Positions 1 through 12,899 are shown, numbered from the stretch's first letter. The stretch: 64,000 nt of DNA from Alligator mississippiensis (GCF_030867095.1 NC_081835.1:15570501-15634500); one strand, 5' to 3'. Notes: generated from the letters alone by a model not told the origin. Made by a program: numbers and translations.

Positions 1-77
1 CACATGGTGAACAGATCTCTAGGGAATGAGGTTTGTGGGAAAGAATCTTACACTGGCCACGAATGGATGCTCTAGAT

Positions 78-203
78 CAGGGATAGGTAACATTTTCTGG
101 CTGCCCCTCAAGCCACATGCTACTGAAGCCCCACATCTGTAAGCTGGATCCAAAGCTCCCACCGGCCAGATCCAACCTGTGGGCTGTAGGTTGCCAACTC
201 TAA
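78..203 (+). mobile_element. Short hAT MITE
   Basis: The left end CAGGGATAGGTAAC and the decayed right end TAGGTTGCCAACTCTAA are imperfect inverted repeats. The 8-bp flanks CTCTAGAT (70-77) and CTCTATAT (204-211) match at seven of eight. The interior matches the 38128-38393 element (shared 'cccacatctg.. gggctg' wording), so the two are one family. Confidence 0.6.
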
Positions 204-211
204 CTCTATAT

Positions 212-2368
212 TACTTAATAGGGATTGTCCATCTGTGATTTCTACTAAATACAATAGGAGTTACAAGCGCTCAGAGGCACCTATGAAGATCAGGCCCTTT
301 GTTTCTATGATACATTTCAGAATCCAAGGCTTGTTGTTATGCTACAGAGTGTTGCTACACAGGAACCCAAGGAGGGCTTCGGTGAGAAAGATCCTCATGT
401 TGATTCCAATACGACGTACTACAGAGAAATAGTCTGTTCCAGTCACATTATGTTCTAATTTTACTTTGTCTCCAGTAGCTAATCAATAACACTCCATCAG
501 GTTTGTCACGTTGAGGTAATCAATCCTGGCACAGATAATCAGCACTTGAATTGAGTTGCAGTGCAACTCATTAGGCCCTGGAAGTAAATTAACATCCCAG
601 AATGGTTCAATCACAACTAGGAGCTGTGCTGAAGAAAGCTGATTATTAACTTATTTTTAGAAAGAAAATAGCTGTTTTTGGCAAAATGGAAATTCCCACA
701 GGACACATCCTTGGTGATGAATTTTCTGTCCAAAGCTTAGAAATTGTATTTTGTATTTTTCAGCTTTGTCTCTTAATCAATTTAGACTAGAAATGAGATA
801 GAAGTTACTAATGAGCAGAGAAGTGAGATTCTGGAATAGCCATTCAATAACTCTGGTGGAGCCCAACCCCACAACTAGTATTAAAATGCAGATCTGGCAG
901 GGCAAGTCTCAGTACAGTGATGTTGGTTTTACAGTGGAGCAGACCCCACTTCAGTGCTATGTTCCAATGCAGGTAAATAAGGTGTCTCAAACAGGTACTA
1001 ATACAACTTTACCCCCTCTAAGGCAACCTCACAGGCCCTAAATGATGTAAAAGTACCCTTGAGTAGATGTGAATACAGATCTATGACATGAGAATGTCTT
1101 CATAGCACATGAAGCTGCTATGCTATTGAAAGCAGGCTCCATGAACACAGCCACTGTTTTTTTATTTGTTTTAGCTAATGAAACAGAATAAAACAAATGC
1201 TATCAGAAGTAAAAGTTTACATGCAGTGTAATGGGACAAGCACTGTTCCATTCATTTTTAGACTTAAGAGCTCAGTTTGAAATTATACAGGGTTTCCTCA
1301 GAAGACCACACTGGTTTCCTTCCTGCAGTCTGGATGAGAGATCATTTCACAATTGGTGGGAAAAGGTTAGGGTTTTTGATCTGGCTTTTTGGTCCAAGCT
1401 GGGGAGGCCCTTGGGCTCCACAGGCAGGACCTTGATTTCTTGGCTCTTAGAGAGAAGGTAGGTATTCCCTGGAGCTATCTGGAGATAGCCCATCTACCTC
1501 AATGTCTTACAATGGCACCTGCCAACTTAAAGACCATGTCCATGCTACAGAATATAATGATGGCTGAACACAGTTGCCAACCATTGTGTTAAGTGTTGCA
1601 ATACTGAGCACAGTGTGTCTTGGTCTCTAGTCACCACTAAATGCTAGACTTAGTTTTAAGGATCCTGCCTTGCCTTTATACACCGTATCTCACCTTCTTT
1701 GTTCCATAGCCTCTAAACCTAGAGTTTGTGGGGTGGAGAGAGCTTCAGTAAATGTGGACACTTCTCATAATGATAAAGACAAAAACAAGATTCATATGAA
1801 TATTCATATGACAGAAAGTTGGCTATTCATGCTAGTGGTATACTGTGATCATGTTTTGCTGCAGGTGCTATCACTTGATCTTTCCACTTCTGTTACCATT
1901 CAAGAGAAATGCCACAAAACCTTGTAACCATCATGCTGGGCACCTGTCAGAATGAATGCTGTCAAACAGCAACGCATGGTTGTGTCAGTCATTTTATTCA
2001 TATGCATATTTTCACCATGCCTTCTTTTCTCATCCTCAAAGAAGCTGGGATTCTAAAACTGAATTGAAGTGGCCAGCACCAAGAAAATCAAATTATAAAA
2101 TATATCCTTGGAGCATAATTCAGGACAGAACAAAATATGTCTGCTTCCATTGTAATGTTTGAGTGGCCTGGGAAAACATAGTCACATGGAAGGCAGTGGT
2201 ATCTGGGAAGAAGGGATTTTCCTTTGATTGATAGCTGAAAAAGATAAACAATATTGAACAGCAAAAATATGGGATAACTCCAGTAGAGCAAGTGTTGCTG
2301 GAGTGAACGATAAACAGGAAAATGGGATGAACAGAAGGAAAAAGGCTATAGCTCTGGCTATACTGATT
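212..2368. other. Intergenic, nothing recognised
   Basis: Short open frames only; no exon-like block, RNA gene or clear repeat. Confidence 0.5.
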
Positions 2369-2661
2369 TAAAAGTAGCTACTCACCAACCCAAGAATAGC
2401 ACTGCCTTAGTCACGTCCTTTGGCTGGCATAGGTTTATTCTCCAACACAAAACTTGGGCAAATCATCAAGCCAAGCAGGTGCTGCCCACCCAAAGACCCC
2501 CATCCCTTCTATCCCCCTAATTCAGATACCATAAGAATCTGTCCTCTTCTCCTGCTTACTCTCCTTTTATAGAAAACATCTATTTACTTTCCAGCTAGCT
2601 TCAGCAATGGTACAGAGCTCACTGGCCCCTGGCCTATAAAGGGACAGGCCACCCTGTTACA
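2369..2661 (-). mobile_element. LTR-like fossil, TGTAACAGGGTGG family
   Basis: Read on the minus strand it begins TGTAACAGGGTGGCCTGTCC and carries a GAGAATAAACCT polyadenylation-like signal near its far end, like the copy at 53321-53634. No coding region is attached, so it would be a solo LTR or a short non-autonomous relative. The target duplication is not clear. Old and degraded; class (ERV or Gypsy) not assignable by eye. Confidence 0.45.
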
Positions 2662-2992
2662 ACGCTCTTTCTGAGCTGTCCCAACATGGAGAAGCAGTTT
2701 GGGTGCAGAGGGTTAGGTATAAGCTTCACTTTTGGGAAATCTTTGGAGTCAATTCCCAGATGCACACATTTACTGTAAGAAAAGATAATGAACTGAAAAC
2801 CGAGGAGGGAACAACACTGTGTTTAATAAATGTGTTGAAGAGGAGTGGCCTGAAGTGTGCTAAACAAGAACAGGCACCTGTGCCCCATTTCAGATTATAA
2901 TGTCAAGGCACAGCCCATAGAGCATCCTTCACTACTTGGTTGCTGGTAACTTGAGCTGATAATGAATGAAAGCGATGCAGTTCACATCTACA

Positions 2993-3223
2993 CAAGATGC
3001 TAACTGTGAAGGAGCCTAATAATACTGCACAGTAGCATTCACAGCACAAACAGTGCTAATATGAGACTGTGCAGTTTTGTTAGGCAACTGCACAGTAGAG
3101 TCACTAAAAAGGTATGTGCCAGTGCTACTGCGCAGTAACTCTGGTCACTGGTTACTTGATTATACAAGTACTAAATTTAATGCTCAGTAACCACTGTGCA
3201 TTAATTAATGTGTAGACATGCCC
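2993..3223 (+). mobile_element. Palindromic MITE, CTGCGCAGTAG family
   Basis: Left end CACATCTACACAAG, right end TGTGTAGACATGCCC: imperfect inverted repeats around GTCTACACA. The interior carries repeated palindromes such as TACTGCGCAGTA. It aligns along its length to 7296-7540 (shared GTCACTAAAAAG and GTGCATTAAT blocks). Non-coding; superfamily not assigned because no clear target duplication is seen. Confidence 0.65.
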
Positions 3224-3254
3224 GTAATGTTGCTGTGCACTCCAGCTATACCTG

Positions 3255-4236
3255 GCAAAGAGAGGGAACAGTGTCTTTCTAAACAGGCTCACTAACATAG
3301 TGAAGAGGGCTTTAAACAAAGTTAACCAGGGGATGGAGGTAAGAAGCCAACAGTGGCAAAAGAACAAGTTAGGGACGATTTAGAAAAACTGTACATATAC
3401 AAGTCCATGAGGCCAGATGGGATGCATCTGAAGGTGCTGTGGGAGTTGGCCGATGTGATTGCAGAGCCACTGGCCATCATCTTTGAAAACTCATGGCAAT
3501 TAGGAGAGGTCCAAGATAATTGGAAAAGAGCAAATATAGTGCCCATCTTCAAGAAAGGGAAGAAGGAGAATCCAGAGAACTACAGACCAGTCAGTCTCGC
3601 TTTAGTCCCTCAAAAAATCATGGAGCCGTTCCTCAAGAAATCCGTTTCTAAGCACTTGGAGGAGGAGAGGGTGATTAGGAACAGTTAGCATGGCTTCACC
3701 AAGGGCAAATCATGATTGACCAACTTGATTTCCTTCTATGATGAGATGATTGGCTCTGTGGATGCAGGGAGAACAGTGGATATGATATAGCTTGACTTTA
3801 GCATGACTTTGGATACGGTCTCCTACAATATTCCCACAAGCAACTGGACTTAGTCTGGAGAAGAGAAGACTGAGTGGGGATTTAATAACAACCTTCAACT
3901 ACCTGAAGGGTGGTTCCAAACAGGATGGAGCTAGGCTGTTCTCAGTGGTGGCAGATAACAGAACAAGGAGCAATGGTCTCATGTTTCAGCAAGCATGTTT
4001 CAGCAAGGGAAGCTTAGGGTAGATGTTAGATCTTTCTCGTTAGGAGGTAGTGCAGCACTGGAACAGGTTACTCAGAGAGGTGGTGGAATCTCCATCCTTG
4101 GGGTTTTTTAAGACCTGACTAGACAAACTCTTGGGTGAGATGATATAGTTGGGGCTGGTACTGCTTTGAGCAAGGGTTGGACTAGATGACCTCCTGAGGT
4201 CCCATCCAACCCTAATTTTCCATGATTTCTATGATA
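3255..4236 (+). mobile_element. CR1 LINE fragment, internally deleted
   Basis: An open frame at 3353-3688 carries the N-terminal part of a CR1 reverse transcriptase: SMRPDGMHLKVL (for SAGPDGLHPRVL), then WKRANIVPIFKKGKKENPE and NYRPVSL. After about 3840 the sequence jumps to the C-terminal end of the ORF and the 3' UTR (GTTGGACTAGATGACCTCC), ending in the CR1-type tail TTCCATGATTTCTATGATA. The catalytic (F/Y)xDD region is therefore lost. Stops and shifts lie between 3688 and 3850. The left border is approximate. Not functional. Confidence 0.85.
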
Positions 4237-7200
4237 CAGTGAATTGGATGGCGAGGGTGATTGGGTTCATTCCTTCCTTGACAGGTGTTACATCATCAAA
4301 AGGATCACCAGCCGAATTAACACACCCTCTTGCCATGATTGGCACTGAAGTCAATGGCTGACTGTGTAGAGAGTGAACTGCTCTCTTATCCTTACAAGAA
4401 GCCAGGTGACGTCTGAGACATACTGGCTAGATTTGTATGGGGAAATCTTAGTTCTTTTCAAACATTCACTCAGTGTGACAAGAACATGAAACAGGGAGAC
4501 AAAGAGATTTCAGGAGAATAATTTTAGACGTACAGAAGCATGGCTGAGAGCAGGATAAGGGTCTTAGTCTTAACTTCTACAGTTGGAAAGGTCTAATAAA
4601 AGACAGAATATGAGCACTTTTTGTTGAAATACAGAGTGCCCATGGTTTTAATTTTCAAGTTAAGACTCTTGAATGTAATTCTTGGGGTCATTTAGAAAAG
4701 GGAAAGGCTAAAGAATTGTTAATAAAAACTACCTATGCTACCAAAGAATTTTGATTTGCAGAAGGACAATGGAAGAAAAAGACCCTAGGTTCTTCTCTAT
4801 GTGTTATGGTACATTATTTCTATCCTCTGCTAAGGCTAATGAGGCCCATTGGCCTTTCACAGCATTTTCGCAGATGTTGACCTGGTATGATGTGGCAGTT
4901 ATCTGCTCAGTTCTATAGCACTGACTATACAATCTGGAAGTGGAGATGCTGGTAAACAATGTGAATGCCAATGGGATTCTTGCTCCCTCTTCCATGTGCA
5001 TTTTACTCTTGACTTCTGCCATTACCCACATGCAGATTGGTATTAATATGGATATTTAAGGTTATCAGTGGGCACTTCGCTTAGGTTAAAATATGGCAGA
5101 ACCCCAAAAGAGAGAGAGAGAGAGTTTTTCTCATATTTTATATTGGTGCAAACCTGGAATACCTGCACTGACTTCAACCTAGGTGGACAAGTGTAAATGA
5201 AATCAGAATCTGGTCCAGCATCTTCTTGGCATTGGCTAGGCTGGTGACCAACTGTTAAAGGATATGCCCCAGACTGCTACTTTATATGTAAAAACACCTT
5301 TCTTTGCTGTTGTTTCTTTGTTCTCTTGCTCTGTTTGTTAGCTTTCTTAGATTGTATGTTCTGGGTCACAGATTATTTTAGAAATATTTGCTTGTTGTGC
5401 AATGCCATTGGGATTTTGAATCTTTAGAATATTGAACTGCCACTGCAACAATAACAATGTCAGAAGAAAGCTAAATATTTATTTTATTGCTTACAAAGGC
5501 TGAATGCTACTTTTTCTATTTTTATTAGGGCTTTTAAAAAAAGTATTTATCATTAATTTCAGATGAACCACGCCTTCTCTCTATGCCCTACACACTGTAG
5601 TTTTCATTTTAGATGTATGGAAGCATAGCTGAGAGCAGGGTAAGTTTCAGCTATCCGAAATAAGGTTACTTCCTTGTTTTGGAAAACAAACATTCAGCAG
5701 AAGTAGGCTGGAATAAACTGTTTAAGTGCTTGAATAGGTCCAGCTGAGCACATTAAGGCAATGAGAAAGTACTTTCTAAGTTTCCTTGCCTGCTCTGCTC
5801 CAAGCTGAATAAGTCACTTGCAGCCCATCCATAGTATGGCTCAGAGAAGATGAAAAAAACAATTAAATGAGATTAGGGGCCTGAATGTTGCGTAGGCTGC
5901 CACTCAATATATTAGTCATAAGTGTATGACTCAGCGACCCCTTCAACTAATGACATATGATATGTAACTGAATGAGTATGAAGCTCTTTGCTTTTTTGAT
6001 TGGTAGTGTTTTTCAAACATAGATGAAGAATCGATTGCTGAAGTCACTTAAAGTGTTCATCATTTAAACCAAAGATGGTTCAATAATCTATTACTTTCAA
6101 TGAAGGCTTACTTAAATTCTCATTCTTTTTCATTTTGGCTTTAACCAATAGAAATTATGCCTATAATTGGTTTTACTACTGAGACATGTAACAGACTCTA
6201 ATGTGTGTTGGAGTGGGGAAAAAAACATATCTTTGAGTAAAATTAACTGGTTCTATATTCTGCTGTATTTTGTAGCAGGGGAGGTATCTGGTATTAACAT
6301 CTGCCATGTGCAAGTGAAGGTGGGTTTACAAAAGTAATGGAGATTTTTGAGGGATGTAGGGTCTTCACCCCACACACCACTAAGAACTGATATGGGGTTT
6401 CCAGGTTAAACCATTTGCTCTTCCCTTTATGTATGAGATGCCCTTCAGTTTAAGCCACACCTAAATTTTTTAATGCTCAATTTAACAAAAAATGTAAAAC
6501 ATCAAATAAAGACACAAAGATACATTAGGATATAGACATAAAGATACACCCTATGTGGTACATGTAAAAGCTTTTTACTTTTTTCTTTTTTACTCTAATC
6601 AGGCTGTTTTTAGAAATATAATTTGCTATTTAAAAGTACATCTTTTATTTAAGGAATACGGTCATTTTAGATTTGTTAGATTTGTTAAAAATGGAAGTTT
6701 CAGCTGGAAAAAAGAGAGGGGGGAGAGTTTCAGAAGTGTCAAAACATTTCATTTTATCATATTCACTGTCTGTTTGGAAATGACTTAGTTTTATTTAAAA
6801 GTGACCTAAATTTGAAAAAGAAAAAAGTGTTTTAAAAAAGGGTTAAGTGTTATGACAGCATCTGGACCAACATAGAGAGGATGGAACCAGGACAGAAAGC
6901 CTAAGATGGTGTAGCCTGAGCTATTGCTCCATAGAAGAAAGCACAGCAGTTCACATCGTTGCTTTCCCCTTAGCCAGTATTAAGGATTCAGGACCTTGTA
7001 TAGTTGCTTATGTTCAGAGAGAAATCAATTACGTTAGTCAAGTATGTTCTTGGTGGAATTTTTGTGCTTATTATTTTTGTCAATAAATTTCAGAGCAGTA
7101 TATTACCATGAATTAATTTATTTTTAGCCACACAAAGCCTTACATTTTAGGGCAGTGACCTCACTTTGGCATTTCAGGTATTGGCCTCTTGCTATAAAAC

Positions 7201-7295
7201 CACCCTTATTTCTTACCACCTATGGAAATTTTGCACTTCCTTCCCATCCCCACTAATCAGTTTTAAAATGTTTTCACACAGCACCAGAATCATTT
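4237..7295. other. Intergenic, mostly unique
   Basis: Contains a 39-bp direct repeat (4521-4559 and 5606-5644, five transitions). An AT-rich block at about 5830-6200 holds ATGACTCAGC and other factor-like sites and may be a conserved element. No gene seen. Confidence 0.45.
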
Positions 7296-7540
7296 GGCGC
7301 ATCTACACAAGATTCAAAATGCACAGGAGACTAATTCTACTGCACATTAGTGTGTCATGGGAAAAGTGTGCTAACGTGTGGTAGAATTAATCTATAGCAC
7401 ATTAGTGTCACTAAAAAGACGAGTGCTGGTGCTACCGTGCAATAGTGCCGATTACTGTGCATTTAGTTAGTATTTGTTATTACAGGTACTAAACTTAATG
7501 TACAGTACCTATGGTGCATTAATGCATGTGTAGGTATGCC
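7296..7540 (+). mobile_element. Palindromic MITE, CTGCGCAGTAG family
   Basis: GGCGCATCTACACAAG at the left and ATGTGTAGGTATGCC at the right. It is homologous to 2993-3223 in the same orientation, with the same blocks in the same order. Non-coding. Confidence 0.65.
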
Positions 7541-9494
7541 TAATGGCTCTTATTCTAGTCTCCATCATAGATAAGCCTGTTATCTGACCCTTGAAGTACC
7601 TAGGCCACAACAAGTAACTCAATGAATCAGGTCACTGAAGCTAGTTGAGATGGGATCTTCCCTTGCCAGATGATCCTTGTGCCATGCTTGTGAAGAAACA
7701 TGAGGCAAGTACTGCAGTGGTATCACTGGTACATCTGGGTTTCTGTTTGCGGAAGCTATGGGGAGGTTATATAACTGCCGAGATGCCCTAAACCAGAACA
7801 TACATCAGAAACCTCTGCTATTCTTTTTTCCCAGCAAAAAGTCCCACTGTTTGGCTGAAGCAGGTCTCTTACAGTTTTCTTGGCTGAGAGAAAGTACCAT
7901 CAACTTCCCACTTCTGAAGCACATTTCTTGATGGAACTTCTTTGGGGAGAAAGGTTTCTCCCAGTGGAAGTCAGAACTGGACCTGGGTTGGAGATGTTGG
8001 GAAATGGTGCTTGAGATGGTCATTGCAGGGGTCTGATTATGCTGGGTGCGCCTCTGGCTCCTGGAACAGTCAGCTTTTTTTAATGTTTCATCAATCACCT
8101 TGTGAATTTATAGTGACTTCACCACTGGTAAGAATCACCCTCCCCTTGTTTTTAAAGAGCTGCTGAAACACCATGAATCCCAGTTGTAGTATCACAGATT
8201 CCCAATTCACTCCATCAAACCCAAATTAAGACTCGTATATTAACTTGAAACAATGGTGGGTTTTTTTAATCCAATCTCTTCTAAAACACCAATCTATCTA
8301 ATAAACAGCTAATGCACTCCTCTGAAAGACAAGAGAAGCATCATGGCAGCTAGAACACAGTCTAAATAAAAGTAGCTGATTGTTTCAGAAGCTCTTTCAT
8401 AGATAATCAGTCTGAATAACAAACTTGGTCAAACACAGCTGAGATTTAGGAAATTCAGGGGACAATGAAAAGAGGGATGTCAATAGTTTGCTGCAAAGGA
8501 GAGATCAGAGTAGAGAGTCTATTAGGTGAAATTGAAGGTAGTTCAGCAGACACGATACACAACATTAGGAAGGCACATTGCAATTTCAAGTAATATAAGT
8601 GTCACATCTTGTGCATGCAGAGATATACATGTTATTGCCTCCAACCTCTTTGAAGGCTTGGCATTGAAGCTGACATTTCTTGAAAACAAAGCAAGCACAA
8701 AAGAGAAAAAAAGCCACTGCAGTTAGTTGGGTGTTAGAAGAGTATTAGTGGGAAAAATATCCTGCTGGGTTGTCTGCATCTGACTTTATATATAATTTGG
8801 TAATTTGGAGGTATGAACTAGCTTTAACTGCTACTGGATCATTAAGGTGAAAGTTGTGCTGTCTGTCAAGCTGGTAACAGGGTTTCCACTTTCATCTATG
8901 CTGCTACAGGGAGCTCAGATCTTGCGATCTTTGGGTATATACAGAAAAGTGTGCTTTCTAGCAAGTGACTACATAGAACTGGCTAACAACAGCTAAGATG
9001 GAAGAACTGGTTTATTAGACAATCCTGACAATCTCCAACTGTAAGACCTCAGATATGCAGTCAGTCATCTGTTTTTAGCTACCGCTATAGGAATTGCCAG
9101 TGATCTTCTAATTGCTACAGTCAGTTCTCATTTGTCAAAGTTCTTTTTCAGACCCCCTTAAGAATTCAAGCCTGTCCTATTGTCATATTACAAGATAGAT
9201 TTCCAAGGGGTCTCATATGAGAAATGTCCAAATGGCAAAGAAGAAATTGAACAGTATTTCACATATTTTCCATGCTTTCAAAGCACTGAAATGTTACAAT
9301 GCATGCTGTCAAAGAAAGAATGAAATGGTTCTTTGAGTTTTTCACTGCATTTCTTGCTACCATAATGATGATGAAGGACCAAGACCTGAGGTCACAGGGA
9401 TACACCCAAAGCATTTTACAGAAGGAGAAAGACTTGGTACAGCAGCAAGAAAAGCTATACTTCCTTATACAAAAAAGGAAAAAAATATTGGCTA
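7541..9494. other. Intergenic, nothing recognised
   Basis: Short unsupported frames only. Confidence 0.5.
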
Positions 9495-9715
9495 CAGGTT
9501 ACTGCATGGAATTGGGAGTCAAGCCTCCTGGGTTCTAATCCTAGTGCTGCTACTGATTCATTGTGCAAGGGAATCCACTTCCCTCTGTGCACCATCTTGC
9601 TCATCTGTACCACAAACGTTAGTACCTAGCTACCCCATATGATCTCACAAAGCTTTATTTCTCAATATCTTTCAAGTCTTTTGAGATCTAAATGACTACA
9701 AAGTGCCACAGTATG
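9495..9715 (+). mobile_element. MIR SINE
   Basis: GGGAGTCAAGCCTCCTGGGT (then TCTAATCC), TGTGCAAGGGAATCCACTTC, CCTCTGTGCACCATCTTGC and CTTTTGAGATCTAAATGA, in this order, follow the MIR consensus from its 5' part through the core to the 3' tail. Old, about 220 bp. Confidence 0.75.
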
Positions 9716-9949
9716 ATGTTCAAGCCAAAGCCATTCTTCTCTTCCTGTGTCTATGCTAAATATATACTCATGGAAAGTACTTTTAAAGTACTGTATCATT
9801 TTAAGTGTACAGCCATTAAACATTCAGATGGCATTCCCTGTGAGTCCATTGATGCTAATGAACCTACTGCGCACTGTACTATATTCTTCCATATCGGAGT
9901 TGCATTACAATGCAGAGCCCAATTGCTAAATCCTTTCCCTTGGTAATGA

Positions 9950-10480
9950 AAACCATGTCACATTTCATATGCTCATTAAAAATGTAGCATCGTTCTGCAT
10001 TCCTTTAGCCACAGTAGGAGAAACATGTTTTAACTGCTGAAGTGTGTCAAGCTTGAATTTAAATGCTCTTGTTATACGGCATTCACTGTGGATATTATTT
10101 TGCATCTTAATAGCTGCTCACAGATCAACTCAAATTTAATTCTAGCTATTTGGATGAACCTAATAATTAGTTTCTTAATGCCTGCTTAATGGGTTAGTCA
10201 GGTGATCCTGTGCCTGTTTTGTGTGTTTTTGTTATGATTGATAATTACAGACAGACCTTTCTAAAAGGGGAATCATTTGTGGAAATAACCTTTCCATTAT
10301 TTTTGTTTGTTCATTGTAAAATGTGTGTGCTTGCTCATAATCCTACTTTGTAATTACTTCCCAACAGGCAAAGGCAATTAAAGCTGAAAGAACACTTGCC
10401 CTTTGATGACTTCCATATTTCTTATTTGTCTCTGTTTATTTTTTAATTTAGTCATTTGCAGGACTGACCCAAAGCCAATA
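9950..10480. other. AT-rich block, possible conserved non-coding element
   Basis: Rich in TAATTA/AATTTAAAT cores (for example CTAATAATTAGTTTC near 10160 and GATTGATAATTACAG near 10238), no repeats, no frames. Candidate only on composition. Confidence 0.25.
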
Positions 10481-11233
10481 AGGTCAGGACTGGAGTTCGC
10501 CCCAACTCGTGGCAGGCAATGTCCTATGGTTCAAGTGTCTGGCCACAAGGGTTAGCCCTCAAAGGGTAATCAGCAGGTTCCTGACACTCCCCTTTTGCCC
10601 TGCCTGTGGAAAAATCAGGCCCACTGTTCTGCCTGTAGCAATCAAATAATTTCATGGGGATGTAGCAACATGGCTTCCTTCTGTAATGGCCAGTCTGAGG
10701 GAAGCTGCCCATGTTGTATTATTGGGCTCCATCTCGATGAAGAACTGATGTTAAATAATCTGTCAGGTCAGAGTCTGCAGAAGTGACTCCTCTGCCAGAT
10801 GCTATTTTGTTCCATTCTGAATAAAACATTCCAATTAATCTTCCTTCGAGTTTGCTGTTATTTAAATTATGTTGAATCCACACTATCAAGCAAATCAGAG
10901 TTGAATTAATTAGGGCAATGTGAAAAACCAAAAAGACCTGTGCAAGGGTCCTTCTCAGGCTGATTAACAACATGCAGTAATTATTCATTTTATGCAAATA
11001 CAATGTATTACTTAAAACATACAATAGATGAATATTCTTTAGCTTCACAAGTGTTAAGCAGGTAGGGAGCCCCCTGGAAAAAGAGCGATGCTGAGGAAAG
11101 AAGCCCTAAAGGCTGATCCCAGAGGGAACACCTGATTCAAAGGAGTTTCACCCTTACTCTGTGGTAAGAAACAGATGGAGCCTTGTCAGGTCAAGGGATG
11201 GCAACCCATGATGATCAACACTTTCCTTTAAAT

Positions 11234-11580
11234 CAGTGGTTCTCAACCTTTTTTGTACCACGACCCATTTGTAAGCATCAGTGGCCAGTCCTGACCCAGT
11301 GCCCCTCACTCCTGACCTGCTGCCCCTTGCCCTGAGGCCCCAGCCCCTCAGTGTGTGGGGCAGGGGTTGGGTGTGTGGGGCAAATGGGGTATGTGGGGCA
11401 GGGGGTGGGGGGCAAGTAGCCCCTTGCAGGCTGGAAATCTGACAGCCTGCAAGGGAAAAGTCACAATTTCCCATGTTTTTCTCCTTTAAAGGAGAATCCA
11501 TTTTTAAAGTTTGCTCGCGGCCCTTTCATATATTTCTGTAACTCACTTTTAGGTCATGACCTACGTGTCGAGAAATGCTG
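11234..11580 (+). mobile_element. hAT-Charlie-like MITE (CAGTGGTTCTCAACC ends)
   Basis: Begins CAGTGGTTCTCAACC and ends TCGAGAAATGCTG (reverse complement CAGCATTTCTCGA). These are typical Charlie-type hAT termini. The interior is GC-rich with CCCTGACC/CCCCTCA wording and has no transposase. Flanks CTTTAAAT and TTTTAAGT are a plausible decayed 8-bp target duplication. The open frame on the minus strand over it has no recognisable protein. Confidence 0.7.
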
Positions 11581-12449
11581 TTTTAAGTAACTTTTTTCTG
11601 GGTCTGATTCTGTCACTCCTACTGAGTCATACCAATGGGATCACTTGCATCAGTACTAAGCAAGGGTTGCAGTGTCTACCGTAAACAATACGACTGTGAT
11701 TCTAGTCTTGCGTTAATTTTACTGTGTAACACCATTACCTTCAGCAGACTTAATCCTCATGTATATACCCATGTGACCAAGCAGAGAATCAGCCCCAGGA
11801 GCACTATTAGATTCCACATTACTCTTGATAGTAATTCTGGCAGACTGTCCAGCAAATTGCCTCTAGAGGAGAAGCACTGAAGCCTCGACCACCATACCTG
11901 GCTCCTCCCAGCCAGACTAGATGACAGTAATGTGTGGTCTTAGGCACCCTCCAATGACTCCAGCCCTGCACAAGAGCCCAGAGACACCTTCCCATCTTAA
12001 GAAGGCGGGTGCTTCACCCAGGGATTTACCTGTCAGAAAAGCAGAGGCAGTGGAATGAGGCAGCTATCACCTCAGAGCCACAGGGATCCCTGGGTCTCTC
12101 CAAGTTACCATCAATGCCTAGAGAACAGGAAGCCTTACACAGGGTTTTCTGTAGGTCACATCCTTGCCACTACTCATGTGATCTTTGACTACAGCTCCTA
12201 GCTTTAAAACTTCTCTGCCAGATGCTTTGAGATGTGCACGTGGAGTCAGCATTTGTCAGGGGCTTTGTAAAGGAAAGGCTCCATTTAGCCAAAACCAAAC
12301 TCTTCTCACAGAGCTCTGCAGCTGGTAACTTGCTGCTTTCTTTACCCTGCATCAGAGACAGAGAGGGGGAAAATTCCTGTCCTCTAAACAGGAAGGAAAA
12401 AAGGGGTGGAGCATTCCTCCATCCCATCCTATCCTGGGTGACTTGGTTA

Positions 12450-12899
12450 CCCTCTTGGGGCATGTCCAGATGAGTGCTTTTGAGGTGCTGCAAAACACAT
12501 GTGGCACATGTCAAAAGGTTCTCTGCGCTGCATATTTGCAGCATGGAGCCAAAATTAGACACTATGCAATCCTGATATATTAAAAAAAATGTTTAAAAAA
12601 AAAAGTGGGGTGGCACATATGGCTGCATCATGCACTGCCTGAAACCAGAGCCTAGCCAGCCAGAGTCATGCTCCTGCTGCCAACCAGGCTCCATGCACCC
12701 AGATCACTGCTGCTGCAGCCCAGGAAGGCCCCCAGGACTTTAGGTAAGCCTCCCTTACCTCACCTGGGGCAATTAGTGTGCTCCAGAGCATACATGCAGG
12801 AGTGCTCCCTAGGGACAAGTAGCAGTGGTACAATTATATGCCGCTACTATGTCCTAGGGGAAATGCACATGCACACTTATCTGGACATGCCCAGGAGGG
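12450..12899 (+). mobile_element. 450-bp MITE with 24-bp terminal inverted repeats
   Basis: The left end (CCCTCTTGGGGCATGTCC, then AGATGAG) and the reverse complement of the right end (CCCTCCTGGGCATGTCC, then AGATAAG) match apart from one gap and about two mismatches. The interior has poly-A runs at 12580-12605 and GC-rich filler, with no coding frame. No duplication of flanking bases is evident, so superfamily is open. The GGGCATGTC(T/C)A core resembles the ends of the MITEs at 3.0 and 7.3 kb. Confidence 0.6.

Noticed and set aside
11154-11501. 115-residue minus-strand frame
   Set aside because: Runs across a hAT MITE; proline-rich translation is from GC-rich filler.
11640-11880. 81-residue plus-strand frame
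   Set aside because: Overlaps traces of the GGCCAGATTCTG palindromic repeat and has no recognisable product.
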